From an uncultured Pseudomonadota bacterium (lineage in GTDB: Bacteria; Pseudomonadota; Gammaproteobacteria; Methylococcales; Methylomonadaceae): a DNA stretch of 6,082 bases. Both the position numbers and the translations under genes were made by a program. The notes under the pieces are model-generated. The model searched no databases. It was not told where the DNA came from and saw nothing but the letters and a program-made list of their open reading frames with translations. The stretch covers positions 1 to 6,082 of the forward strand of contig CAJBJW010000130.1 of NCBI GenBank assembly GCA_903953455.1, given 5' to 3'. Numbering within the stretch: position 1 is the stretch's first letter; the number at the start of each line of letters is the position of its first letter. Shown one piece after another: positions 1 through 6,082 of this stretch.

Positions 1-612
1 CATGGGTGCAAGCCCCTTACCTTGACGAACAATCACGCAATTCCCTTCTGTACAATCGATAATCGTCGTGGGTTGATATTCAATGACGCCTGCATCGATA
101 ATTAAATCGACTAGATCATCCATGCGCTCTTGTATTTCATAAGGCTGTGAAAGCGCCTCCTCATCTGGGGGCAAAATGAGAGTTGTCGTAAACAGCGGCT
201 CACCTAACTCATCGAGCAATTTTTGTGCAATGCTATTTTTGGGAATACAAATACCAATCGTTTTTTTCTTAGGATGTTGCAAACGACGAGGAACTTCTTT
301 CGTTGCTTCTAAAATAAACGTAAACGCATCAGGTGTGAGCGATTTAATTAAACGAAAAGCATCATTACCTATTTTACTAAAGCTCGACACTTGTGCTAAA
401 TCCTTACAAACGAGCGTAAAATTATGTTTTTCGTCCAATTGGCGAATACGACGAATGCGCTCTAACGCCTGCTTATTATCAACTTGACAAGCAATCGCAT
501 ACGCAGAGTCCGTTGGATATACAATCACGCCACCACTACGAATAGTTTCAATCGCACGATGAATTAAACGCAGCTGTGGATTTTCGGGATGAATTTCAAG
601 ATATTGAGCCAT
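1..612 (-). CDS. yciO: YciO-type YrdC/Sua5-family protein (3' end cut by window edge)
   Basis: The reading frame starts at ATG 612-610 and stays open for 204 codons to base 1, ending ...VRQGKGLAPM. E. coli YciO is about 206 residues, so only a few codons and the stop are missing. The protein opens MAQYLEIHPENPQ, followed by GGVIVYPTDSAYA (residues 27-39), IRRIRQL (53-59), NFTLVCKDL (64-72), TPDAFTFIL (93-101), TKEVPRRL (104-111) and PTTIIDCT (181-188). These are the landmarks of the YrdC-like dsRNA/nucleotide-binding fold. Where TsaC/Sua5 carry a Ser-Ala-Asn signature, this protein has FTTTLILPP (141-149), as YciO does. That makes it the YciO paralogue rather than the TsaC enzyme that makes threonylcarbamoyl-AMP for tRNA t6A. 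The cellular role of YciO is not firmly established. There is no clear Shine-Dalgarno sequence before the ATG; a nearby upstream ATG (623) is out of frame. A TATAAT box lies about 36 bases upstream, so the gene may have its own promoter. Confidence 0.93.
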   Translation of the reverse strand, partial: MAQYLEIHPENPQLRLIHRAIETIRSGGVIVYPTDSAYAIACQVDNKQALERIRRIRQLDEKHNFTLVCKDLAQVSSFSKIGNDAFRLIKSLTPDAFTFILEATKEVPRRLQHPKKKTIGICIPKNSIAQKLLDELGEPLFTTTLILPPDEEALSQPYEIQERMDDLVDLIIDAGVIEYQPTTIIDCTEGNCVIVRQGKGLAPM

Positions 613-648
613 AAAGTTTTCATTTGAATCAAAAAATAAACAATAGTG

Positions 649-654
649 ATTATA
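649..654 (-). promoter_or_regulatory. Candidate -10 box (TATAAT) for yciO
   Basis: Read on the minus strand, the 80-nt gap between the pilD stop and the yciO start contains a perfect TATAAT. Transcription would begin near base 642 and give a leader of about 30 nt. The -35 position at 16-18 bp spacing holds only A-rich sequence (TAAAAA) with no TTGACA match, and there is no exact TGn extended -10. AT-rich genomes produce such hexamers by chance, so this is a candidate only. Confidence 0.4.
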
Positions 655-692
655 ACGCATTTACCACGTACTTTTTAGATTGCGTTTTTTTA

Positions 693-1562
693 CTATCCGA
701 AATACCACGAATTTAACTCTTTCCCCCAAAGTAATGCCAACCATCCCGCGATTGCCAAATAAGGGCCAAATGGAATAGGTGCTTCACGTTTTTGTTTATT
801 CAGCGATATTAAAGTCATTCCAATAAAAACGCCCGCCAGAGAAGAAAGTAAAATAATCAACGATAAATATTGCCATCCCAGCCATGCGCCAAGCATCGCC
901 AATAATTTAAAATCCCCCTGCCCCATACCTTCTTTACGCGTTATCAATTTGAAAGCGTGATATACCGACCATAAAATCAAATATCCGCATGTCGCACCAA
1001 TAACGCTCGCCTGACAATCAGCAAAAACACCAAATAGACTTAATAGCAATCCTAACCACAAAAACGGCAGTACCAGTATATCGGGTAATAATTGATGATC
1101 TAAATCAATAAAGCTCAATGCAATTAACACCCACGTCAAAAGCAAACCCGCTAACGCTTGCTCACCAAAACCAAAGTGCCACGCCACAATCATTGAAGTG
1201 AACGCCGTTAGTAATTCAATGGTAGGGTAGCGAGCTGAAATTTTTTCATGACAATGAAAGCAACGCCCACGCAGCCATAAATAACTTATGACAGGCATAT
1301 TGTGTCTTTTTAAAACAGGCAATTGACAATGAATACAATGCGATGCGGGTAACGCTAAATTGAATATTTCACCCGCTTCTTCATCTTGGGGAAGTTTTAG
1401 AAACTCGATACATTCCTCTCGCCATTGTCGCTGCATTAAAATGGGTAATCGATAAATAACCACATTTAAAAAACTTCCTATCAGCAAACCCACAACACCC
1501 GCTAAAACTGTAAATGAATAAGGTGATGTGAAAAATGCCCAATCGCTAAATGAAATGATCAA
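693..1562 (-). CDS. pilD: Type IV prepilin peptidase / N-methyltransferase PilD
   Basis: This polytopic inner-membrane aspartyl protease removes prepilin leader peptides and methylates the new N-terminal residue, as known for the family. The 289-residue length matches full-length gammaproteobacterial PilD (about 290). An N-terminal membrane segment leads into GSFLNVVIYRLP (29-40). The cytoplasmic methylase-associated domain has two CxxC pairs, C76/C79 and C101/C104, typical of the bifunctional enzyme. The two catalytic regions are FIDLDHQLLPD (151-161, with D153 the likely catalytic residue) and GMGQGDFK (212-219, with D217), the GxGD-type site. A conserved PIPFGPYLAIAGW block (263-275) closes the protein. 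The start is TTG at 1562-1560, which overlaps the pilC stop as TTGA. A good GGAG (1573-1570) sits 7 nt upstream, and no ATG occurs before the first conserved motif. Translation is therefore probably coupled to pilC. PilD may also serve a type II secretion system if one exists elsewhere in the genome. Confidence 0.96.
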   Translation of the reverse strand: MIISFSDWAFFTSPYSFTVLAGVVGLLIGSFLNVVIYRLPILMQRQWREECIEFLKLPQDEEAGEIFNLALPASHCIHCQLPVLKRHNMPVISYLWLRGRCFHCHEKISARYPTIELLTAFTSMIVAWHFGFGEQALAGLLLTWVLIALSFIDLDHQLLPDILVLPFLWLGLLLSLFGVFADCQASVIGATCGYLILWSVYHAFKLITRKEGMGQGDFKLLAMLGAWLGWQYLSLIILLSSLAGVFIGMTLISLNKQKREAPIPFGPYLAIAGWLALLWGKELNSWYFG

Positions 1563-2791
1563 TGAATTGCTCCGCCAAGTTTGAAAACAGGTAAATACAT
1601 CGCCACAATGAGTCCGCCTACTAAAATACCGACAACACTCATAATAACGGGTTCAATTAAACTACTTAAATTATCAATCAAATTAGTCACCTTCTCCTCA
1701 TAAACATCGGCAATATTAGAAAGCATATTATCTAACGTACCGGATTCTTCCCCTATAGCAACCATTTGCTCAACAAAATACGGAAACAAACTGGAAACGC
1801 GCATCGATATGTGCAAACGCTGCCCTGATTCAACATCTTCTCGAATTTTCAAAATAACATGACGATAAACAAGCGTACTACACGTATCTTTTGTCAGTTT
1901 CAGCGCATCCACTAACGGAACACCTGCTGTTGATAACGTTGAGAGTGTTCGAGTAAAACGTGCGATTTCCGATTGATGAATGATATTCCCCAAAATAGGC
2001 ATAGTTAATAATGTTCTATCAATCAACATGGTAACTACAGGATATGTCCGTTTAAAAAATCGTAGACCATAAAATCCGGCAACTAAAAAAAGAACCACAA
2101 ACCACCAAGAATGCTGCATCCATTTAGACTGTGCAATGATTAATTTTGTAAAAGGTGGTAAATCTGCGCCAAAACTTTGGAATAAATCTTCAAATACCGG
2201 CACCACCATGACAAGCAAAACGATGGTAACAATAAACGCAATTGCCATCACGGCAACGGGATACACTAAGGCTTTTTTAATTTTCTGTTGCATCGCCTCA
2301 CTTTTTTCTTTGTATGTTGCAATTTTATCAAGCAGTGATTCCAAAACTCCGGCATGTTCACCCGCTTTAATCAGATTACAAAATAAACTGTCAAAATAAC
2401 TCGGATGTTTACTTAACGCATACGCCAAACTTTCGCCATTTTCCACATCAAATTTAAGCGTTAAAAGTAAAAGGCGCATACTTTTATTTTCGTGACCATG
2501 CCCGATAATATCAATTGCTTGAACAATAGGAATGCCTGCATGCAACATAGTTGCTAACTGACGCGCAAAAATCGCAATATCGGATGATGTAATCTTTTTG
2601 TTTTTTCGCCCGAAATGAACAGACGCTTTCTTTGACAGTCTATTTGCATTAATACCTTGTTTGCGTAATTTACTTCGCGCAGCGTCTAAATCAACAGCAA
2701 AAATCTCACCCGAAATCGGGTTTAAATGTTGATCTTTTCCACGCCAAACAAAAACATGTTCCTTTTGTGCCTCTTTTTTAGTCGTAGTCAT
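1559..2791 (-). CDS. pilC: Type IV pilus inner-membrane platform protein PilC
   Basis: This is the polytopic inner-membrane protein on which the pilus is assembled; in the family it contacts the PilB ATPase. The 410-residue length is normal. After a soluble N-terminal region (HVFVWRGKD, 12-20) there are two repeats of the T2SF fold. Each begins with an aromatic-rich AG-P motif: FARQLATMLHAGIPIVQAI (75-93) and FTRTLSTLSTAGVPLVDAL (279-297). Each also carries a GExxGxL motif: GEHAGVL (144-150) and GEESGTL (347-353). Hydrophobic segments lie near 176-199, 228-246 and 376-399, and the end PVFKLGG is typical. The ATG at 2791 lies 5 nt after the pilB stop. It has no convincing Shine-Dalgarno sequence (only AT-rich sequence), so translation may depend on ribosomes finishing pilB. 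The stop overlaps the pilD TTG start. All family motifs are intact and nothing suggests decay. Confidence 0.97.
   Translation of the reverse strand: MTTTKKEAQKEHVFVWRGKDQHLNPISGEIFAVDLDAARSKLRKQGINANRLSKKASVHFGRKNKKITSSDIAIFARQLATMLHAGIPIVQAIDIIGHGHENKSMRLLLLTLKFDVENGESLAYALSKHPSYFDSLFCNLIKAGEHAGVLESLLDKIATYKEKSEAMQQKIKKALVYPVAVMAIAFIVTIVLLVMVVPVFEDLFQSFGADLPPFTKLIIAQSKWMQHSWWFVVLFLVAGFYGLRFFKRTYPVVTMLIDRTLLTMPILGNIIHQSEIARFTRTLSTLSTAGVPLVDALKLTKDTCSTLVYRHVILKIREDVESGQRLHISMRVSSLFPYFVEQMVAIGEESGTLDNMLSNIADVYEEKVTNLIDNLSSLIEPVIMSVVGILVGGLIVAMYLPVFKLGGAIH
1570..1573 (-). promoter_or_regulatory. Ribosome binding site deciding the pilD TTG start
   Basis: Minus-strand GGAG (within GGCGGAG) lies inside the last codons of pilC, 7 nt before the TTG at 1562. 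Its strength and spacing are the main reason for accepting a TTG start for pilD. The same bases encode Gly-Gly-Ala near the PilC C-terminus. Confidence 0.65.
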
Positions 2792-2796
2792 GTTGT

Positions 2797-4506
2797 TTAA
2801 TTATCTAACGTCACACGATTAAGCTCTTCAATACTCGTCACGCCCGCACGTACTTTATTAAGTCCACTTGCGCGTAAATCATCAATCTGTTCAGCCCTAG
2901 CTTGCTCGGCAAGTTCAATCGCATTGGAGCCTTGCAGAATCAACATACGCATTTTCTCACTTAATGGCATCACTTGATAAATTGCAACACGCCCTCTAAA
3001 ACCATGGCTACACAATCCGCAACCCATAGCTTGAAATAAGCGTAAATGTTCACTTTCCTGCTCCGCAAATCCAGCGGCTAATAATAGACTTTTAGGGTAA
3101 TAAACAGGCGCTTTGCATGCTTCGCACAAGCGACGAACTAGACGCTGCGCCACAATTAAATTTATCGCCGACACAACATTAAAAGGCGGCACCCCCATTA
3201 ACATCAAACGGTTTATTGTCTGTGGCGCATCATTGGTGTGAAGGGTTGATAACACTAAATGCCCTGTTTGCGCTGCTTTAATTGCAATTTCGGCTGTTTC
3301 TAAATCTCGAATTTCCCCGACCATAATCACATCAGGATCTTGTCTTAAGAAGGTTCGCAACACAGCGGCAAAATTTAAACCTATTTTAGGATTGATATTG
3401 ACTTGATTAATGCCTTCAATAGTAATTTCAACAGGATCTTCTACAGTTGAAATATTACGCTCTTGCGTATTGAGTTTATCTAAACCAGAGTAAAGTGTTA
3501 CTGTTTTACCACTCCCTGTTGGACCTGTGACCAAAATCATGCCATAGGGTTTTTCAATAGCCTCTAAAAACAACGATTGCTGTAAAGGTTCAAAACCCAA
3601 TTTTTCAATATTCCACTGTCCATTAGCAGAATCTAAAACGCGTAACACGACTTTTTCACCAAATAATGTAGGACAGGTATTAACTCGAAAATCTATCGAA
3701 CGATTTTTTTCAATAAAAATAGCAATACGCCCGTCTTGCGGTAAGCGCCGCTCAGCAATATCCATTTTAGACATGACTTTAATACGAGAAATTAACTGAT
3801 TTACCATTTTCAGCGGTGGCGAAATGACAGGCGTTAAAACACCATCAATACGGTAACGAATACGACACATTTTTTCATAACATTCCACATGAATATCCGA
3901 AACACCTTGTTTTATGGCATCTAATAAAAGTTTATTCACAAAGCGAACAATAGGCGCATCATCCACATTATTATTCGCAAGTACATTATTTTCTTCATCA
4001 TTTAACAGCGTTACATTATCATTTTGATTTGAATCAAAAAAATCACCAAGCGATCCGATTTTGTTTTCAATTCGCGCATGAATAAGATGATTTAATTTAT
4101 CCGATTCGACTAAAATAAGCTCTGGATTTAAACGACTACTAAATCGTATTTCTTCAAAACCTTGAAAATCAAACGGGTCTGAAATTGCTATAAACAGGGT
4201 GTTACCACGAACTTTTACAGGAAAAATACGATATTTTTGAATTAATGAATCTTCAAGAAAATCACTAAGCAAGCTTTCAAATAACAGCGAATCTAGATCA
4301 AATAAAGGCAATCCAAACGCAACTGAAATTTTTGAAGCCATAATAATCGACGGAACAATATTTTTAACCACTAAATAATCGACAAATGAACTATTTGCAT
4401 TCTGTGCATCACGATAATAATCAGCGGCACTTTGCATAGTTAGATACTGAGATTGAATGAGATCGTCAATTAGATGGTTAAATTGCAAATCAGAGGTTAA
4501 CGTCAT
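2797..4506 (-). CDS. pilB: Type IV pilus assembly (extension) ATPase PilB
   Basis: This cytoplasmic hexameric GspE/PilB-family ATPase powers pilus polymerisation. From the ATG at 4506 it has 569 residues, close to the usual 560-575. The N-terminal T2SSE-type domain spans roughly 10-145, followed by an Asn/Asp-rich linker (about 155-185) and the core starting at DAPIVRFVN (183-191). The ATPase motifs are complete: Walker A GPTGSGKT (328-335), Asp box STVEDPVE (353-360), Walker B DPDVIMVGEIRD (390-401) and His box GHLVLSTLHTNDA (415-427). A zinc tetracysteine site (C461, C464, C496, C499) is typical of PilB/GspE extension ATPases and is absent from the retraction ATPase PilT. The frame stays open upstream to a TTG at 4539 (580 residues), with a GTG at 4515 also possible. 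None of these has a clear Shine-Dalgarno sequence; the ATG was chosen by codon preference and family length. The gene is first in a pilB-pilC-pilD run and divergent from the PqiA pair. Confidence 0.96.
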   Translation of the reverse strand: MTLTSDLQFNHLIDDLIQSQYLTMQSAADYYRDAQNANSSFVDYLVVKNIVPSIIMASKISVAFGLPLFDLDSLLFESLLSDFLEDSLIQKYRIFPVKVRGNTLFIAISDPFDFQGFEEIRFSSRLNPELILVESDKLNHLIHARIENKIGSLGDFFDSNQNDNVTLLNDEENNVLANNNVDDAPIVRFVNKLLLDAIKQGVSDIHVECYEKMCRIRYRIDGVLTPVISPPLKMVNQLISRIKVMSKMDIAERRLPQDGRIAIFIEKNRSIDFRVNTCPTLFGEKVVLRVLDSANGQWNIEKLGFEPLQQSLFLEAIEKPYGMILVTGPTGSGKTVTLYSGLDKLNTQERNISTVEDPVEITIEGINQVNINPKIGLNFAAVLRTFLRQDPDVIMVGEIRDLETAEIAIKAAQTGHLVLSTLHTNDAPQTINRLMLMGVPPFNVVSAINLIVAQRLVRRLCEACKAPVYYPKSLLLAAGFAEQESEHLRLFQAMGCGLCSHGFRGRVAIYQVMPLSEKMRMLILQGSNAIELAEQARAEQIDDLRASGLNKVRAGVTSIEELNRVTLDN

Positions 4507-4594
4507 AAAGTACACATTCAAAAACGAAAAAGTAGGCAAAAAAGTATTATGATTTTATCATCAATTACTACACCGCGTTGCACAAGGCATTAAA
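4507..4594. promoter_or_regulatory. Divergent intergenic region between pilB and the PqiA pair
   Basis: These 88 bases must carry the transcription signals for both divergent units unless the promoters lie inside the genes. The region is very AT-rich. Possible -10-like hexamers are TATTAT (4545-4550) or TATGAT (4548-4553) on the plus strand and TAAAAT on the minus strand, but none has a recognisable -35 at 16-18 bp. A small perfect inverted repeat, ATGAT-TTT-ATCAT (4549-4561), sits near the middle and could be an operator half-site pair or chance. I found no sigma-54 GG-N10-GC element. Confidence 0.4.
4584..4587 (+). promoter_or_regulatory. Ribosome binding site of the first PqiA gene
   Basis: AAGG lies 7 nt before the ATG at 4595. 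This favours that ATG over the second in-frame ATG at 4604, which would be 16 nt away. Confidence 0.5.
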
Positions 4595-5245
4595 ATGACA
4601 CTTATGAATATTTCAAATTATCTTGCTTGCCCAGAATGTGATTTATTACTGCGGAAAGTCATTTTTCAGAAAGGCGAAACAGCGCATTGTCCACGTTGCC
4701 AATATTTGCTACGCCGCCCCAAAAACGAAAGTATTTTGCATACATTTGTTTTGTCGTTAACTGGACTTTTCCTCTTGGTCCCTGCAAATATTTTACCTAT
4801 TATGAGCATCAAGGTTCTCGGCAATACGCAAGCTGGCACTTTATGGGGTGGCGTTGTCACACTTTTTAATGAAGGTATGTGGGGCGTTGCAATAGTGGTG
4901 TTTTTAGCCAGTATGCTTTTTCCTATTTTAAGCATTCTTTTATCATTAATTATTAGTGCTCACTTATATTTCAATCACTACAATCCCCTTTTAAGCCTGA
5001 GCTTGCGGGTACTAAATCACATTGAAGAATGGGCCATGCTGGAAGTGTATTTAATAGGAATTATTGTCGCCAGCGTCAAACTGTCTTCTATGTCAGAATT
5101 AAAATTTGGTTTAGGTTTAAACGCATTTGTGTTACTGCTTATCGTTTCAATCATGTTATCAAGCAATTTTGATAGCGCATTATTTTGGCAAAAAATTGAT
5201 CAACTACAATCTAAAAAACGACCACTCACACATCCTAATGATTAA
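4595..5245 (+). CDS. pqiA: PqiA-domain inner-membrane protein, matching the N-terminal half of E. coli PqiA
   Basis: This 216-residue protein has one PqiA domain. A cytoplasmic zinc-ribbon-like head carries C12/C15 (CPEC) and C32/C35 (CPRC). About four membrane segments follow, near 48-70, 94-125, 147-163 and 174-190. The family signature PANILPIM (63-70) ends the first segment, and EEWAMLEVYLIGIIVA (144-159) marks the third. E. coli PqiA and YebS (LetA) are about 420 residues with two such domains in one chain. Here the domains are separate genes, and this one corresponds to the first half. In E. coli these proteins work with MCE proteins (PqiB, YebT/LetB) in lipid movement between the inner and outer membranes, and pqiA is induced by paraquat; neither partner nor regulation is visible here. 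The start at ATG 4595 is supported by AAGG 7 nt upstream. The last codons overlap the next gene by 8 nt, so the pair is very likely co-transcribed and made together. Confidence 0.92.
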   Translation: MTLMNISNYLACPECDLLLRKVIFQKGETAHCPRCQYLLRRPKNESILHTFVLSLTGLFLLVPANILPIMSIKVLGNTQAGTLWGGVVTLFNEGMWGVAIVVFLASMLFPILSILLSLIISAHLYFNHYNPLLSLSLRVLNHIEEWAMLEVYLIGIIVASVKLSSMSELKFGLGLNAFVLLLIVSIMLSSNFDSALFWQKIDQLQSKKRPLTHPND

Positions 5246-5846
5246 AAAAACAGCACTATCACAAGGTATTATTCGCTGCCATGACTGTGGCCAATTAGCG
5301 CTTAGAAACGATGAATTCGGTTCGTGTTCACGCTGCGGAAAGCAATTACATGCGCGTTTGCCACAAAGCTCTCAGCGCACACTTGCCCTGCTGCTAAGTA
5401 GCTATGCACTATATATCCCAGCCAATGTATTCCCTATCATGACATACACGCGTTTTGGCGTGGGTGAACCGCATAATATTATCGGCGGTATTATCTCTCT
5501 TATTCATGGCGATATGCTGCCCATTGCCTTATTGGTTCTTGTAGCCAGTATTTTAGTGCCATTAATGAAATTATTAGGACTTAGCTTACTGCTACTTTGT
5601 GTTCACTATCGCTGGCAAGTGAAAGCTCAGCATTGGACAAAAACCTATCGAATTATTGCCTTCGTTGGCAGATGGTCGATGCTGGATATTTTTATGATTT
5701 CTATTTTGGTATCCGTAGTCAATTTAGGCGGTGTTGCACAAGTCATTGCTGGAACCGCCTCAACTGCGTTTGCCGCAGTTGTCGTATTGACCATGTTTGC
5801 TGCAAAAAGTTTTGATCCACGTTTAATTTGGGACGTGCAAGAATAA
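5238..5846 (+). CDS. pqiA: PqiA-domain inner-membrane protein, matching the C-terminal half of E. coli PqiA
   Basis: This 202-residue protein is the second PqiA domain of the pair. Its head has C14/C17 (CHDC) and C30/C33 (CSRC). The first membrane segment (about 48-68) ends in PANVFPIM (61-68). Further segments lie near 92-122, 148-164 and 172-188. GRWSMLDIFMISILVS (144-159) and the tail FDPRLIWD (192-199) are strongly typical of PqiA/YebS C-terminal domains. The frame is open upstream to 5127, but that stretch lies inside the preceding gene and looks unlike the family. ATG 5238 places the CxxC head correctly and gives an 8-nt overlap (ATGATTAA) with the first gene's stop. No Shine-Dalgarno sequence is evident, so translation probably depends on coupling. 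The two products presumably form a heteromeric equivalent of one PqiA/LetA chain (inference). A terminator hairpin follows at once, so no pqiB or pqiC is part of this operon. Confidence 0.92.
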   Translation: MIKKTALSQGIIRCHDCGQLALRNDEFGSCSRCGKQLHARLPQSSQRTLALLLSSYALYIPANVFPIMTYTRFGVGEPHNIIGGIISLIHGDMLPIALLVLVASILVPLMKLLGLSLLLLCVHYRWQVKAQHWTKTYRIIAFVGRWSMLDIFMISILVSVVNLGGVAQVIAGTASTAFAAVVVLTMFAAKSFDPRLIWDVQE

Positions 5847-5847
5847 C

Positions 5848-5887
5848 TGCATCCACAAAAATTTCAATCGACATTCTTGTGGATGCA
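5848..5887. terminator. Hairpin between convergent genes, likely terminator
   Basis: A perfect 11-bp inverted repeat (TGCATCCACAA at 5848-5858 and TTGTGGATGCA at 5877-5887) encloses an 18-nt loop. It begins one base after the stop of the second PqiA gene. On the plus strand it is followed by the T-rich run CTTGTATTATTTTT (5888-5901), consistent with an intrinsic terminator for the PqiA pair. The hlyD-type gene converges from the other side and ends 6 bases away, so the same hairpin may also stop that transcript, although its minus-strand tail (GTTATTCTTG) is less T-rich. Confidence 0.75.
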
Positions 5888-5893
5888 CTTGTA

Positions 5894-6082
5894 TTATTTT
5901 TCAGTTAACGCTTCTGATACACGTTGAAGAGGTCTTAAAATGTATTCTAATACCGTTTTATGACCGGTACGAATATCAATTGTATTCACCATACCCGGCA
6001 TAATGGGCATGCTTTTCCCTTGATAGACAATTTCACCCTTTTCAAGTTTCACGATAACGCGATAATGTCCTTCTTCTAACGC
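5894..6082 (-). CDS. HlyD-family type I secretion adaptor, C-terminal fragment (5' part outside window)
   Basis: The visible 62 codons end at TAA (5896-5894) and continue past the window edge. The sequence runs ALEEGHYRVIVKLEKG, then SMPIMPGMVNTIDIRTG (24-40), then HKTVLEYILRPL (41-52) and a short charged tail. The PGM...VDI-TG-(K/R)-(T/S)VL-YLL-PL block is the conserved C-terminus of HlyD/PrtE/LapC-type periplasmic adaptor proteins. These link an inner-membrane ABC exporter to a TolC-like outer-membrane channel for secretion of RTX toxins, proteases or large adhesins. The substrate cannot be told from this piece. The cognate ABC transporter gene does not follow downstream in this strand direction, so it should lie upstream, beyond base 6082, or elsewhere. 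The gene is convergent with the PqiA pair. This is a normal gene cut by the window, with no sign of truncation at its own end. Confidence 0.88.
   Translation of the reverse strand, partial: ALEEGHYRVIVKLEKGEIVYQGKSMPIMPGMVNTIDIRTGHKTVLEYILRPLQRVSEALTEK

Noticed and set aside
176..487. Open frame of 103 codons on the plus strand
   Set aside because: It is antisense to the well-supported yciO reading frame and its translation has no recognisable features.
622..636. 15-base repeat ATTTGAATCAAAAAA, also at 4027-4041
   Set aside because: One copy is in an intergenic leader and the other in the Asn/Asp-rich linker of pilB; low-complexity AT-rich words recur by chance and nothing else marks them as a site.
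654..690. Plus-strand AACGCA...TGCGTT followed by a T run, resembling a terminator
   Set aside because: The stem is only 6 bp with a 21-nt loop, and there is no plus-strand gene upstream for it to terminate.
2136..2399. Open frame of 87 codons on the plus strand inside pilC
   Set aside because: It is antisense to conserved T2SF-domain sequence; it looks like a shadow of the coding strand.
4022..4039. Perfect inverted repeat TTTTGATT-TG-AATCAAAA
   Set aside because: It lies inside pilB, encoding a polar linker; AT-rich codons explain it and it is far from any gene start.
4666..4935. Open frames on both strands within the first PqiA gene
   Set aside because: They overlap the region encoding the conserved CxxC head and PAN-PIM motif, and have no start signal or family resemblance.
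5597..5815. Open frame of 72 codons in another frame of the second PqiA gene
   Set aside because: It overlaps the conserved GRWSMLD and FDPRLIWD coding region and shows no plausible protein features.

Overview
This window is a piece of a bacterial chromosome, most likely from an AT-rich gammaproteobacterium. The pilB-pilC-pilD order, a YciO-type protein very close to the E. coli one, split PqiA proteins and an RTX-type HlyD adaptor all fit that group. The genus cannot be named from the sequence alone. The window holds seven genes (two cut by the window edges), is densely coding, and has no gene-free stretch above 100 bases.

Left block (1-4506, all on the minus strand). Read in transcription order, the genes are pilB (assembly ATPase), pilC (inner-membrane platform protein), pilD (prepilin peptidase/methylase) and yciO (YrdC/Sua5-fold protein, last few residues missing). 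pilB and pilC are 5 nt apart. pilC and pilD overlap by 4 nt, with a TTG start for pilD. An 80-nt gap containing a perfect TATAAT separates pilD from yciO. The three pil genes are the core of a type IV pilus machine: PilD cleaves and N-methylates prepilins, PilC sits in the inner membrane, and PilB hydrolyses ATP to drive extension. No pilin gene lies in the window.

Right block (4595-5846, plus strand). Two small genes overlap by 8 nt and each encodes one PqiA-type membrane domain with its own CxxC...CxxC pair. Together they equal the two halves of the longer E. coli PqiA/YebS (LetA) proteins. These proteins normally partner MCE-domain proteins (PqiB/YebT) in envelope lipid transport, but no MCE gene follows here. 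The pair ends at an 11-bp perfect hairpin.

Right edge (5894-6082, minus strand). This is the C-terminal end of an HlyD-family type I secretion adaptor, convergent with the PqiA pair.

I see no mobile element, tRNA/rRNA, CRISPR array or clearly new system. The points most worth a second look are the split PqiA pair without an MCE partner, and yciO standing downstream of pilD where coaE is the common neighbour in related bacteria.
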